From: Paragonimus westermani
Lineage: Eukaryota > Platyhelminthes > Trematoda > Plagiorchiida > Troglotrematidae
Assembly (NCBI GenBank): GCA_008508345.1
Contig: QNGE01000976.1
Location: 134,556 to 198,555 of the forward strand
Direction: 5' to 3'
DNA length: 64,000 bases
The notes under the pieces were generated by a model, which was given only the letters and a program-made list of their open reading frames with translations, made no database searches and had not been told where the DNA came from. Position 1 is the stretch's first letter. Each line of letters starts with the position of its first letter. Both the position numbers and the translations under genes were made by a program. Shown here piece after piece: positions 37,222 through 50,479 of the stretch.

Positions 37222-39063
37222 CTAGAAAATAAAGAGCAATATGCGACCGTCAGAACATACAGTATAGTAACAGAAATGGATTCGTTGAAATAAGGGGGTT
37301 ATTCTGCAACTGAGTGTAGTAGAACGAAATGTTCATTTTTATTAAAGCACTGCACCGACTTCAATTACTGTTGTCCCGAAACGTTGTGGACATCAGTGTC
37401 GTCATGCAAACTGACAACCACATCCGCGTGCAAATGCGCTCGGCGCATCATGGATAAGCGACGTTGGAGTAACCCGATAAAGTTCGCAGGCAGTTCGTCA
37501 GATGGAATAGGTTTGACAGTCAGACGTTGGCACGAGTCAGCACTAACCAAAGCACACAACTGAAGACGTCGATTCATTGTTTGTCATTCACACAGCAAGG
37601 ATTTACATGTCAATCTAAAAATAGCTGCATGGTTAATAATCATCCATAGCAAAGGGATGGTTGGGTGCTTAGTTCCTGTTGACTCCTCCTGATTTGCTTA
37701 TCAGGACTCAAAAGACTGATTGCCGTTGGTTGCGGAATTTAAATGATATGGTCGCAGGCCACAATCGATGACAGATATGTTGTTAAGCACACAATTACAG
37801 CCTTAATGAATTGTCATTGTACATACTCTATGCTGAATAACGCGCAGAGAATACGAACTTTTCGGGGTAAACTCGATTGACACGCTCCTTCATTACAAGC
37901 AAGCGTTACATAGAAATAGAACAAGCGAATGATTAGCTGGCAGTTAAGTATACATGTAAACAGAACAAATGAGTACCCAAAATTGTGTTCCATGCTACTG
38001 TCACATATTCTACTGATGGTGTACTTCTGTCTAATCACTCGGTTGATTAATTATGCTAGTTTCATGAACCTGCAATGTTCCCAGTCACTCGTCAGATGAA
38101 TACAGGAAACACAGCGATTCTGTGGCAGCAGACTTTCAAGTGACCCTTCTGAGAATACAGTTTTCGGGAGCAGAGTACAGAGGTGTGTTTTTAATCCATC
38201 ATTACCAGGCTCTAGTTAACACGAATACTTCTTACTTTACGGGCGATCAGGTGCGAAGCTTTTTAGTGGAAAGCGACAGAGAGTAATAGATAGTGGCAAA
38301 CAATGACTAATTATTCCCCTAGAGTAACATACTATTGTGTGTGCTAAGCCTCCGAATTCCTGACCTAAACGGGAAATGATTGGTTATTGAGACTACCTGC
38401 AAAGACCAATAAGACTGGTGTGGTCAACCCAACAAACAAGCACAAAATTGCGTTCCACATATACGTTTCACATATATTATGTTCCATATATGACCAAACT
38501 ATTTAATCAAGACATCGTTGTACGAGAAGTGTGTGTGAACGCCATCGCAAATGCACACGGAGACTTCCAGTTTGATGACGCAAAGTAGGTATTCATTTGT
38601 TTGTTCACATAATCTCAGTCCACACAACTCCACGTTACTCGCGGCACCTCACTGTCAGAAGTTTGAGTACTTATGTAAGAACGGGTACACGTACAGAGTG
38701 CCTACGTAAAATACATGTCGTCGAAATGTACCTGAGGCTACAGAAGAAGTGACATACTCACCCGGCAAATGTTAGGACGCAAATGGTTTCCATACAGTTG
38801 TTCTTCAAAGGTTCCAGTCCACTGTAAGTGGCCACTTCTACGAGGAAGTCGGAAACTGTGTTTATCATGTAAATGTCGTTTTCACGAGGGTACAGTTTTG
38901 CTTATTAACGACTAATGGTTTTATTTAAGTTCTTCGCTTACTTGTGCTTCACTTATGAATGGTTAACCAATACTGATTGTCTTTCCTTATATTCACCACT
39001 GCATAAGGCGTACCAGAATGCGAACGTGACCTAGCCAAACAGTGAGTGATTGATTGTGTTGCT
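37222..39063. other. Intron between the TM7 and TM8 exons
   Basis: Contains a protein-like minus frame at 37365-37577 (PSDELPANFIGLLQRRLSMM) with no identified family and no splice partner. Otherwise nothing seen. Confidence 0.4.
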
Positions 39064-39164
39064 AACCGCATGTCCTATATATTCTAATGTTTTACGTTCG
39101 TGACTGAAGAGAGTAAACGAAATGTTAACATCTCGCGATGTATGTCTTCTATCGCTATTGGTGA
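39064..39164 (+). repeat. 100-bp dispersed repeat, copy 1
   Basis: Nearly identical to the reverse complement of 55849-55950. The shared core includes ATTCTAATGTTTTACGTTCG and GAAATGTTAACATCTCGCGA. No coding content. The high identity means recent spread or gene conversion. Confidence 0.9.
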
Positions 39165-39571
39165 ACTGGATCAAGGGAACTCAGTGTTTCAAACAGTTAG
39201 TTTCTAAAATTTGAACAGAACTATTGCTTGTGGTATGAGTAGTGTTTTGCTTGCATGATGAGTAGATCACGACAGTCTGGTTGAGCGATGAAGACGATCT
39301 GGGTGACCGATCACCAACATTCCATATCCGACTCTCATGTAGAGGTATGAATTCGTGATATTTATAGTGGCTTTTCGTGTGGCAAGACAATGACCATTTA
39401 ACGTTCACATCAATTCGGCTGTTTAATCGAGACTCGACGCTGAAAACGGGCGTCTTAATTGTATTCGGCTAAGTGGAAGATGGCAAAATCAGTCCAGCGT
39501 CTATGTACAGTCCAAAAGGCGATATTGAGCAACATTGAAAAATAACCACGTGCGAGTTTCAGCTTGCTTAC

Positions 39572-39752
39572 TTTACGATATACGGCACAGGTGATCACTG
39601 TACGTAAGTGCATTCCGACAATGTTCACATCTCGAAAGTAGCGTTGAAGTATCAGTGTTTGAGTACAGGAGGCCAAAAACATGGCGGCCGCATACAAATA
39701 GCCGTGCCAAACCGGTTCGCCATGATCGCCTTGCATAAACTTCAAAAGAATT
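39572..39752 (-). CDS. ABCC1-like: ABCC exon: TM7 of TMD1
   Basis: A 181-bp exon encoding ILLKFMQGDHGEPVWHG followed by TM7 (GYLYAAAMFLASCTQTLIL) and the intracellular stretch VGMHLRTVITCAVYRK. It aligns throughout with MRP1 TM7 and the cytosolic segment ending AVYRK. The acceptor is TTTTTGCGCCACAG; the donor is GTAAGC at 39571-39566 right after the Lys codon. It starts with one base and ends in phase 0, and both joins match their neighbours. HLRTVI corresponds to the conserved MRIKTAVI that precedes the coupling helix. Confidence 0.96.
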
Positions 39753-40914
39753 CTGTGGCGCAAAAATGGACAGAACCAGGTGAAGATAGTTTGGTTGTTA
39801 GAATTTAAAAAACAACGAATTATGTAACTTAAACTACCGCAGACCACTTATTAGAAAGAGGTGACCCTACTAAATGTTTAACACGTAAAAGTGTCTTTGA
39901 TATAACCGATATGTCCTTCGTGATGGACTCCGGAATAATGATGAGGAACTTGCCGTTAGAATCAGAATGGAAGGTGGAAAAAGACGGTTCTATGTTGCCG
40001 ATTTCATTCTCACGTAGAAACTGAGGAAATTAGTTTGCTGAGGGTTGACGGGATTAAACTACGAGATCTCTAGGAACAACCACTAACCAATTCGATAACG
40101 TTACGTATCCGTATACGTACTAGTACTTTTTAAGAATAGAAAAACAAACCCCACAAACTAACGCTTATCAAAGTGAATAATATTCCGTCTGGCGGTGATG
40201 TTTAGATGTAAAGAGGATCACAACGCAGTTTTTTTAAATATGGGGTTCAATAAGCCTTTGAAGTAACTCTCGGGTTGATGTTGTTGACTAAGTGTGGTTC
40301 CTTCGAGCTCGCGTTGGTCTATGAACCTATGTGCGGCATCATATTGGATTATACTAGATCAGTTGTTTGTTTGTCATTGTTATAATCGTACTGTTTCTCT
40401 GGATTCACACTGGGCAAAGAAGGCGATAAAGTCGTACTAAAGAGGTTAAGAGGAGGAGAAGATAAAAAGTTTGGAAAACGATGTGCCTCACATCGAAGAG
40501 AGCGCTTACATGCGTTTAACGTAGGTGAGTGACGGTTTTGTTTTGTAACATACAGTATAAACTGAAAAGAATTGATATCCCTCCCTTCCTATTTTTCAAG
40601 AATGCTCTCATCTGAAGTTTGGTATGTCGCTTAAGTAATTAATAACCAAAGCACTACATAATGTGTTCCAACTGACTAATAGATTCTGATTGTAAGGTTG
40701 TTGAATAAGTAACAGGATAAATAGTGTTTCACTTCTGAACGATTGCGCAGCTTATGCATCATATACGAAAGGTTTGGGTGGATGGTTTGACTGTGATAGT
40801 TCGATCATGTCTGTGTTGAACTCAACAGAATAGCGGTTACTAATTTCGTCTCAGACGCACGAGTATCACATACCGAATTTCGATCCGGAGGATATATACA
40901 TGCATATACATACA
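39753..40914. other. Intron sequence, nothing recognised
   Basis: Part of the intron between the TM6 and TM7 exons. No frame or repeat of note before the tRNA-like piece at 40915. Confidence 0.45.
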
Positions 40915-40945
40915 TCGGGGTTACCCTAGTGGTTAGAGCATACCT
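40915..40945 (+). repeat. tRNA A-box-like SINE piece beside (TA)n
   Basis: GGTTACCCTAGTGGTTAGAG followed by CATACC resembles the 5' half of a tRNA, with an A box around TAGTGGTTAGAGC. No B box follows; the dinucleotide repeat begins directly. Probably a truncated SINE that seeded the microsatellite. Confidence 0.4.

Positions 40946-40947
<2 letters not shown>

Positions 40948-40989
<42 letters not shown>
40948..40989. repeat. (TA)n microsatellite, about 20 units
   Basis: An uninterrupted alternation of A and T over about 41 bp. Confidence 0.97.
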
Positions 40990-40992
<3 letters not shown>

Positions 40993-42042
40993 AGGCTGTG
41001 GAGACTAAGGGCCGGTGTGCTTCAACTATCAAATATGCTACCATGTAGGGGCTAAAATCAAATGGCCTAACTACACACCTAAAAGCAGTCAATTTTGAGG
41101 AGTTGTATTAATTTAAACTGTACACCGCTTGCATTAAATCGCAACTTCTGCATTCAAACAAACCTTTTAGTCAACTCACTTTTTAAAAAAGCAAGTCTCC
41201 AGCCACTTGATTCAATTAGTTCAATGGATCCAAACTAACTGGAAAGTTCATAACCGCGTAATTATCAATTCCAGTGAACTGAGCGTCTCTGGTTTTCCTT
41301 TTTTGAAGTGATCGGACAATCCAAACACTATTCACACAAGGTTGTGACTGAACGTTTGGGAATGCTTGTTTGTTCGTGTTTATTGTCAACTTATTATCGG
41401 TTTACGTAACTACCTAGTCTCATAATCGGGGGACTGAAGTGCAACTTCCGGCTTGAAAGGGAATGTTCATTGCTGATAAGCTCTAATAAGAACAAAACTC
41501 GAATCAAGTGAGTTAGCAGAAAGTATGACATAAAAAGCCACAAGAAAGCTGAATGATACTGTCAAACAACTAAAAATCAGACAGAAGCAGTCACGATAAC
41601 CTGACTTGAACTGGCGACCTTAGTCGGACAAGGAGAGTAGGATGAAAGTATTTTTGGCTGTAATTCATGAATACGCATACATAATCAATTAACTGGAAGT
41701 CAGATTCTTCAAAATGTAACTGGTTCGCAAGTGGCAACCTGGATACCTACTCAGCTCAAAGTAAGAAGCTAACAACCTGAATTCAGATGTACAACCACTT
41801 TGTAAATTAAAGGTTCCAGCAGACCACTATCATCTAATGTGCTCAAAGCGCACTTAGACCGGCCACTTCTTAGGTAAGTAACTTCAAACATCCTCAGCTG
41901 TTCATTAGTCTGTTAGACGTGTGAGCAGTAGTTGCCGACTTTTTACGCAAACTACTGACCAGTGAGTGTAGACATGAATCCGTTCAGCAAGTTATACCAC
42001 CGATAAACAGGGAATGTAATGAAGTTCAAAATTGGGACTCAC
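40990..42042. other. Intron sequence after TM6, nothing recognised
   Basis: AT-rich; searched for ABCC motifs on minus without result. Confidence 0.45.
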
Positions 42043-42311
42043 TTCAATAAGAGCGGATTTATGAACAACAAGGTATCGTGCAGCAGCTTAAGAAGTCCTG
42101 TCCACACTAACCGTGTCCAGAACATATCAATCAACGCAACGAGGAAACCCCATTTCCTTTGTTTGCCTTTGTGTACGCTGTCTGAATGTCGAGGTTTGTT
42201 GCCTGCGGTTTCTTGAGTAACATCAGCCTTAGTTTTAGAGGCATCACTATGTACCTTTGAGTTTGTCAGTGTTTTCGTCTGCAAAGGCACATTCAGCTTC
42301 TCGCTGTCAGC
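42043..42311 (-). CDS. ABCC1-like: ABCC exon: L0 end and TM6
   Basis: A 269-bp exon. It begins with a polar linker (ADSEKLNVPLQTK...) and ends in TM6: RKWGFLVALIDMFW, then LLKLLHDTLLFINPLLL, which matches the MRP1 segment before ILKLLIKF. The acceptor is a pyrimidine-rich tract ending GGCAG at 42312; the donor is GTGAGT at 42042-42037. The exon starts in phase 0 and ends with AA. The first base of the next exon completes Lys, so the junction to 39752 is exact. Phase 0 at the start does not match the preferred donor of the 56406 exon. Either that exon is shorter, or one more L0 exon lies between 42312 and 56405. Confidence 0.92.
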
Positions 42312-43689
42312 CTGCCGGGAAAAGAATGGATAAATTGTTACTCCAGCATTTGTGCGATGAGGGTAACCATCGGACAACGCAGACCATTTAAAGGAAAATA
42401 ACGAGGGGACTCCGTTCAGACTAACCAAAACTAAGAACATTTGAGTGAGTAACATTCAATCAGAAACTCGTGAGTATTTGCATCGCTGCAAAGGTACGCT
42501 ACAATTTCAAGTTCAAGGGCATCGTAAAATGCTCGCAGATCAGATTACTAGTTAATATGGATCCTCATTGCGCCGCGTACTTTTTGACTGAATACCCCGA
42601 CAGAAAATGAGTCTACATACACGACTTCAGTGATGCACACTGGTGTCATCTCGAAAAATAGTGTACTGCTTTCATAAACACATCTGACAACAGTTACGTT
42701 GATGCCCAATGGGTAGGCTGTAAACGTTCCGTATTTTTGTTCAAGAACGAATAATAAATCGTGACAACAGAAGTCACGAGACGGTTTGGATGTCGGACAC
42801 AACTGGTGTGACTAGTTTAGTGACTATGTGTGCTATGTCCAAAGTTTGCTAGGGTCACATACTGCGCACAAGTAAACCGTCACGCACAAAAGCATGACCC
42901 TGTCTTGAGATCGTGCGATTATTAAACTAAAACAACTCCGAATGGTCATTTATGACCACTGTGGCTTCCTTATCTTGGGTATAATTGAATTGGCTTTCCC
43001 CGATTTTTCCCTCTTATAGTAGTTGTACACTTGTTCTGAACTTGGGATAAATTCGTACAAATCGAACAGATGATACAAAGGTCTGTGTTAATTCTTCAAG
43101 GTCACTAACAAATCATGCATGACAGACTGCAGCCGTTGCATTCGGAACTCGGGCTTTCGAATAGAGATGCGCCTGTGTGTGGTGTCAACTGTAGCCGTGC
43201 TTGATAGAAACTAACGGTTATATTAGACACGTACTGGTGTCTGAATATAGGTTGCAGAGGGGACAACGGAGACAAACAGCATGCACGATCGAATGAAACT
43301 TGAGCAAGACATGAAAACCATACCGAATTGCTCGCTAGACCATTCCGCAAAAACTATGATGACCACATGTACAGTGCAACAAATGGCACCACCAGAGCTA
43401 CTGTTGAAAATATCAGATCTTTGAAACTATTACCAAAAACAGCAGATACTAACCCGAAATGGTAAGTATACTTTGGTTATTTACTCTTACCGTCGAAGAC
43501 AACGTTTGACAAAGACGGAACCCAAAAAAATTGAATTTACGCCCCAATCAAACAACTATGACGAATGTACGCACCGCTATTTTTCAACTAGAGAGGACGT
43601 ATGTCCACCCGATTTACTGAGCATACTAGGAGTTCCGCATTTTCATTAGTGAATGAATACGAAAGACAAAGAATCATTCAAAGTATTCA
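42312..43689. other. Start of the 14-kb L0/TM6 intron, nothing recognised
   Basis: Minus frames at 42548-42802 and 43105-43350 carry no motif. A short extra L0 exon could hide anywhere from here to 56405. Confidence 0.4.
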
Positions 43690-43726
43690 AGGCTAATTGT
43701 GGTGGATCATCAGGTCGGAGGTGCGA

Positions 43727-43779
43727 GTTTTCGAACGCTCGGCCGAATACCTCAACGTGGGGGAGGTACGTTCGAAAAC
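43727..43779. repeat. 11-bp perfect inverted repeat
   Basis: GTTTTCGAACG (43727-43737) and CGTTCGAAAAC (43769-43779) are exact reverse complements separated by 31 bp. They lie in the GC-rich island. Confidence 0.85.
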
Positions 43780-44184
43780 CTGCCGCGATCGAATCAAGAA
43801 CAACGTGCGCGGCCGGATGAGTCATCGCTCGACTAGATCGGACCAACGGGCGAGGCAGGGCAGGCAAAATACGACAGATGGCTAGATCGGAGGCGTGGTT
43901 ATTCCAACATTTAGAGGAACATCTCGACACGATGTTGGAATACGGTCAAGGCCAACACTGGGTGGATGGCGGACAGCACGAGCAGCCGGACGAGCCATCG
44001 CACAACGAAATCGGACAAACAGACGAGGAATGGCAAGCGGAAAACCCCCCGATAGAAGGCGCCGATCACACACGTAAACCGGTCAGAAGTGCACACGACG
44101 TGTGAACGGGAACCGGGGGTGTTCGGGTTGGAATTATGACTCATAAACGAGAGAGCGCGCGTTGCATGTGACTGGCGATTTGGA

Positions 44185-44206
44185 CAATAAAGATTGTGCT
44201 TTATTG
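44185..44206 (+). promoter_or_regulatory. Poly(A) signal within a hairpin
   Basis: CAATAAAG (44185-44192) pairs perfectly with CTTTATTG (44199-44206) around ATTGTG, enclosing AATAAA. Poly(A) hairpins of this kind occur in some LTR elements; use here is inferred. Confidence 0.5.
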
Positions 44207-44939
44207 GACGCCTTTTCGCTACATAATGGCCTCTTCGTGGGAGCCCGAGGTGATTGTTGAACTACAGAATGCCTGAGGTACATGATCAACTGGTCGACTA
44301 CTCAGGTTGCAGTCACCTACAGTTGGGTCGCGTAGTCCGCACACAGATCAGATCATAAAGGACTGAGTAAGATAGCGGGGTGGCCAAACTACGTGGTCAG
44401 GAAATATGAAGATCCCAGCTGTTCCGGTGATGTGTCAACTGACGAGCTGAGGTCCCCGTGACCACTCAAGTCGTCGGCAATAAAAACGTTATCCGAGATG
44501 GGAATTTACTGCAGTCAGTCGATTGGCCTTCTTTGATCTATTTTTATCTCCCCTGATAATTTTTCCTTTAGGTTAATCAAAAAAATTGTTGTTGTGATCG
44601 TCGGCTCCAGGCGTTGTGTTTTCTGGCAACGCCCATGATGGTTATGAATAGACGAATGAATGTTCGCGGGCCACATGGAAGAGATGATTCCGTTAAATTT
44701 CTTGGAAACGAAAACGTAGGACTTCCGAAGTTCCGACAAACGATTCCTTGATGCTGGTTTTGCCCGATCAAGAAACACTCACTCTGATGATGAAGTTAAT
44801 CTCAACAGACAAACGCAAGCTTTTTGGTTCGGAAGATTTCGAACTATTCGTAATCCTCCACTTCTCCATGTTGATCGAAGAATGACGAAACACGGAGAAT
44901 TATCTTTATTTTTAGTGGGCAAGACCGGTATGGGATGAA

Positions 44940-45072
44940 CTTCGTAAGTTCCTGGATAGGTAAGGAAAATATACACACAGGTTATTACTGTAATTAAAAA
45001 CACAGGACCAGGGCTTGTGAAACGCCAGGTCTTGAACGACAAATACGCAGCTGCACTTGATGGTGGTATCAA
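44940..45072 (-). CDS. Weak TMD0 TM4-like hydrophobic frame
   Basis: The minus strand reads AAYLSFKTWRFTSPGPVFLI, then TVITCVYIFLTYPGTY. This resembles the MRP1 TMD0 stretch [22 protein letters not shown]: basic residues, SSG-like, then a helix. But the position, between L0 and TM6 exons, is wrong for TMD0 and no clean splice pair frames it. Most likely chance, or a displaced piece. Confidence 0.15.
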
Positions 45073-45689
45073 GTGATAAGCACGCTCAATAAACGATGTC
45101 TAGCACTGCTGGAAACGTTACGCTTGAACGATAAAAAAGTACCGAGAGAAACGTATTACAGGATTTCGGGCAGACGAAAGGAAAGTTGTAACTGCTTTCA
45201 GCTGTGTACCAATCTACGCACACTAAGTCACACTGTAATAAATTAATCTAATAGTTCTGCGCCACAAGTAAAATATGGCTGACAGCAGTTGCTTCTCGAA
45301 TTGAGTTTGAAAACAGAAGTAGAAATAGCAGACTGCGTGACCTACTGCCTGACGAGCTTCGCCGCATCTTAACAGAAAATACTGTAGTGTTGGTGTTTAC
45401 ATAGCAGAGTCAAACGGGATTAGTGAAGAGAAATGGAAAATCACACTCACAGACAAGCCATACACACAGATACAACTAAGTGAAACACACGAGCAATGAA
45501 GGTGTTCATTTACCACGACATTTTCAGACTGATGACCATGTCTTTCTGTGTGCAGAGGGTGGTAGCCAGGTGGGAATAACAACCACGTCAACAAACCGAA
45601 ACGGTCTTCTGTTGATGATTCCACGAATGACTTCGTGAACATAATTATTGATGAGCTTGTGTCCAAAGGTCTACAAGTGAAGTGCGATC

Positions 45690-45890
45690 AAAAATGCTGG
45701 GTGGCTGCGTTGCGCAACAACAGTGGTTGGGGCCTGTTTCATCTCAACCTCAACCCAACCCGGAACACGCTAGGTTACTCGATCGCGTAACGACCTAGCA
45801 CTCATTCTGAAACTATAAGCAGACGTTTCGACTATGTTGTCTGATCGTCTCGTTATCAGCAAGCGCAGAAGGGCTATGGATTAGTAGTAA
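45690..45890 (-). repeat. Probable PLE-associated repeat with GTCGAAACGTC motif
   Basis: A GC-richer stretch whose minus strand contains GAC-AACATA-GTC directly before GAAACGTC (45850-45821). That is the stem II, GAAA and cleavage-side arrangement of a hammerhead, preceded by a degraded CUGANGA. The rest is non-coding and looks like a dispersed repeat. Confidence 0.3.
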
Positions 45891-48800
45891 ACAATGTTGA
45901 CATCATGTTGCGGATGTACAATGCTAGGTGGATCTTCAGATGACTACTAACAGTTGTTTCGAGAAACTTCCCGATGTGGCTGTTTGTTACAAAGAGACTA
46001 TCCATGTTAAATTTAGATGAAAAATTACATAATCGACCTAGTGACAAGAATAAAAATAAGCATATCATCGTCTTCACGCGGTCTAGCACGTATCTCAACT
46101 TGAAGAGACGGAAAAAGATGTCCAACATCCCGGTGCCAAAAGAAAACCGTCGCTATTTTATATACTTCGAACCGCATATTAGATGAACCCCCACAGCTCG
46201 CAATCCTTCAAACATATATTTATTTCACAATTCAAGTTATGGCAAACCATTTTTATGGTGCAGTTGTTCGCAACAAAATTGGCTTTCCAGAATCGTTATG
46301 AGCACCCGGATTCCATGGATACTGAGTCATTAAAATAGGTTCTTGAATGAATTCACGGCTCTTGGGCACAATCTAGGCTCATTTATTTCATTACTGTTGA
46401 TGAGTAAAGTGCACACGGTTGTGAATGTTTGTAGAATTGTTTCGTTACCACCACGGAAAAGCTAGAATACCAACAGCGAAATTCCTCCTAACACATGAAG
46501 CATCAAGGATTTGTGAATTCAAGCTGCATATTACTCAACTTCAGGATCGTTATTTTCATTTTCGTCTCCAATTTTCGTTTAGAAGCTTATGGGTAACTTT
46601 ACGTCATTACACGACATCTAGTGATCGATTCACTTCTGTCTAAACGCTTTACTCCGAACCAGTAATGAAAGAACCATCTCTGTAGCGGGGATGATACATG
46701 AACAACTTGATGATTTGAGGGGCAGTTATATGCCGGCTGTTCTACTGGTAGGCAGTACCTGGTTGGGTTATTATCCGTACATGAAAAGTCTGCTTACAAA
46801 TTTCTACGAGCAAAACGAAGTGCAAACTGGTTTAGGTCTTATGCCAACTAGCAGCGCAACCACGCATGTCCGCATAGAAACCGCACATTACTCACCGACA
46901 CCATGTGTACCACATTACACCTGAGTTGAACAGCTTAGATTTGGGTTGCAAATCAGGGCGGAGAAATGCAATCTAATAAGGATGGTCGTTGAACATACAT
47001 TGCGTGTTCGTTCCTCATTTTCTCTGCCAGTCACCAAACACCAAGTAAAACGACCGCGTAAGCAACGCAACTGCTCACCAGCCGATTTTTTAAGAATGCT
47101 CGGATCAACCAATCATTTGGTCAACCAATCACACTGGACAGTTTTGCTATGTCACGGTCAAGTACGCCACATGCCAGCTGTGCGGGAGCCACGCTGGACA
47201 ATATTTTCTTGGACTAAAACAGCACGATGATTAAACAACTAAGTGGTCAATAAATGTGAAAACTCCGATTGTTTCTCTGAGCCAAGTATCAGATTAAGAT
47301 CCTCGTGATCAATCAAATCACTGTTTAAAAACATCCCGATATGGCAGTGTGCAGTTTGTTTGTATCCAAGATGGTTCTAGTTCTTCTGCTTTGACTTTTC
47401 TGATTCAATTTAATCCATTTTGGTAAATGTCTTTCTTTACAATACTCCAAGTCACTGTGGCCTTGTGTGGCGGTTCGCGCCACAGCACCTTCTGACTTGG
47501 TCCACTGCGCTGTGAGTGTATGAACATTCAGTTTTTCTGAACTACCCTCATAAGGGTTTTAACTCAGAAACAAGCAGTAAGTCTACCTGAGATCGGATTT
47601 GGTCACAATGTGAACGGTAGAGCTAAGATGATTTGCTATCTGCTCCAGCTAGAAGAGTCTGAGGTGTGTATTGTCCTCATACACACCGATTATTGCTAAC
47701 ACGCTATAAACATTCCTAAAGCTTTGCTTGATTGCTGGACTGTTCACCTATTTCTGTGCTAAAGCTTGCAACAAATAAGCGGCTACTGTATATCCACAAA
47801 CAGCTCATACCAACAGGACATTGTGGTAGAAAGCAGGCGTTTGTATATATTTACCAAAGACAGTCACTAAAAGAGGACTTTCTCATATTCCGACCAATTT
47901 GGTAAGTTAATTTCTAACTTTTGCCCGTGCATGTAGCATCATCACGTACACCATACCGGTCACTCACAGATCTATTAAGCACAAGGTACCTAGCCGTCCC
48001 GAAGTGACCGTTCTATGTGATGAAGGCACCAGTCGAGTAACTCTCACACATTACAGTAGCGTCCGCCTGCAAGTACTGTCCGATAGCTAGTAGCTGTAAT
48101 GAAACCACCAAACAAAAAGTACTACATCCAATTACGTCATGAGGTAGACCCTAATAACGTAGAATGACAAGTACTGATGTACACCTCTGAAAAAAAATTG
48201 TGGAAGTCGCCAACTTTGTTTAGCTAGTTACACTGATATGCAATGCGAAACGCTCATTCTCAAAGTGAGCGATTTCGCCCGATGATGAGGAATGAGAAAT
48301 AAAATGTTGAGGAGGAATACAATAGATATTACAGATTTATGAACAATAAGATCCAACATTTCTTCTAAATAACTTCCAGACTGATATGGCTGTAATGAAC
48401 TGAGATAAACTGTTTATCATTGAACAGATAGGCAGCTTTTTATTAAATGCTATCTAATTCACTTATTTTTCATTGTTCCACTCTTGGTGTTCACGTATTA
48501 CATGCTGCGTTTTGAGAATAGCAAAGGCACATTTAGTAAAGTTTAAGGGTGATAACATCGATTATATGTTGTTAAAGAGGCGGCTAGCTAAAATGTTTGA
48601 GAATTAGCTATCATCAGGAATGCCTTTTAAAAAACAACTGCCCCAAATCGATGGTAATGAGAATAGCAGAAAATGTTTCGCAGTGAATTCATTTGTTTAG
48701 ACCATCACCATTTCAAAACCGGATTCGATAAAAGTTAAGTGACAGCTTACTTATTTCTCCTACCCACAAGACAGCCGGAAGTATATGTTTCGTCCACTTT

Positions 48801-50479
48801 AGCTCAACACTCGAATAAATATATAATTTCGATATGCTCTGGGCAAGCTTCGCACAAGCAGTCATAACTGTGCTGCTCTATTTGTTTTTTCGGAACACTT
48901 CTGATTTGGTAGGCGAAATGAAAACCCCATCAATCTCACATACTAGTAGAGCCAACAGTCTCCGGAAGTGCTCTACCTGATAGAGGTAGGGGGCTCAGGC
49001 TAACCGCTCCAATATCTTAAGCCCATGAAAAATCCCTAAATTTTTGCTTCATTGGATAGTATAAGAAAGCGTCCCATTGCAGTGGCACGCACTGTCACAT
49101 TTTTATTCTCATCCAAGATAACCAGTTCCATTAAACCAGCAACTCAAAAACACACCAGAGGAACACTGACCAGCTACCATTATGCCAAACATGCTTATCC
49201 ATTTCCAATACCGACCCAAGAATACCTCCAGACATTCGGTCAATCCTGATTAACTATTAGCGTCACTAGATATAACGCTACTGATTACCCCGATAAATAT
49301 AGCGCCAGACTCAGCACACGTTTTACTGGATCTGAGGCTGAATCAGTCAGACCGCCCTCTTCGTTTTTCTGTAAATCAGAAAAGGATCCTTATGTACAGC
49401 TTGTTGTCGCAAGTTTCATTGTAAGCACCCACTATATTTCTTTGGTGTCCATGATGCTTACTGTGAATTTACTAGATCACTAGACTCTTATCCCACTCTA
49501 ACAACAGACGAGTGTCCGCTTCCAATAACAGTCTATTCGATCTGATGTTCAATACGAAAAAATGTATGATATGCAACGATTGGTCAAAGATACAGGCTAT
49601 TTTATACAAAGACAAAAAAGCCTTCTTTTTGACCGTTTTAAGTTAGCGCTTCGTAGTTCGTTGAAAGGCATTAAACAGCAAGTAGCGTTTTGAACCCATA
49701 AGTTTACCCACCAAGTCAATAGGCTCACGATAAGCAACCAATATTAATCAATTGCACGACTTTCTTTAAAAATGTAGGTTTTTTCAGGGCAAATCCGCAA
49801 ACAAATAAAAGTAGTTACAACCGGACAACATGCTTAAACTGAACTCCCAATTCCATCGCAACCTCTTTTGATATTCACATCACAAACTCATGCCGGAGTG
49901 CTTCAAAGATTCTCAGCAATCGAACTTTGTGTCAGTAGCGTACGGAAACTGCCTGCCTGAGAATATACAGTAAGAAAGCTACAAGCAATTGGCGATTCCT
50001 AAATTTTGCCGCAGGGTCTCTATGCAACCAGTGGCATTACCCCAAACAGTGCTAACGAAATTTGCTGAAACAATATACTGTTTGTGGTGGTCTGACGAAC
50101 GTCACTGGCATGCGGATCATAAAACGCAAAGACTGTGCGGTGCCAAATCAGGATCGTTGACAAACTGAACCAATCGCGATGTTACACCTGTGTAATGCTT
50201 TTTGTCAGACCACTTTCTTCACACAGAAGACTGGCTAAATTTGCGGTCATTAACGCTACAACAATAAGAAATGTGGTTTCTATCAATACCTTTGATCTGG
50301 TTTTCAACAACCACGTACGATGAGCTTACTGTCACCTCAATAGTCATTCCAACAAACTTAATTTGGTTCAACGCCAAGTGTATGATCCGGCCACAGTTCG
50401 CAGTCAAAAGGAGAATATACAAAAATTGGATTTAACCGTGATTTTACAATTAAACCTGCAAGTTTATGAGTGGTTTGAA
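45891..50479. other. Intron sequence, nothing recognised
   Basis: Plus frames at 46425-46643, 46691-46924 and 46946-47230 are short and motif-free. A tRNA-like or SINE-like CTCTACCTGATAGAGGTAGG lies near 48970. No ABCC exon found. Confidence 0.35.

Larger units (their letters stand above)
43690..44500 (+). mobile_element. LTR-retrotransposon-like 3' end
   Basis: A GC-rich island with a strong coding bias on plus: the frame 43878-44105 is very acidic and Gln-rich (QHLEEHLDTMLEYGQGQ). It ends at a purine-rich GGGAACCGGGGG (44108-44119), followed by TGTTCGGG, the usual form of a polypurine tract and LTR start. An AATAAA lies at 44187 inside a hairpin. The presumed LTR end was not found. Assigned by layout, not by a diagnostic domain. 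Confidence 0.45.

Noticed and set aside
40805..41092. Minus frame with an Ile-Tyr repeat.
   Set aside because: It is just the translation of the (TA)n microsatellite.
44785..44958. A segment with good acceptor (TTACCTATCCAG) and donor (GTGAGT) as an extra L0 exon.
   Set aside because: The in-phase reading ends with two codon bases and does not meet the phase-0 start at 42311, and the peptide has no ABCC likeness.
45520..45672. A second possible extra L0 exon ending at GTAAAT.
   Set aside because: It needs one base from the previous exon, which no visible donor gives. Another frame of the same DNA looks equally protein-like.
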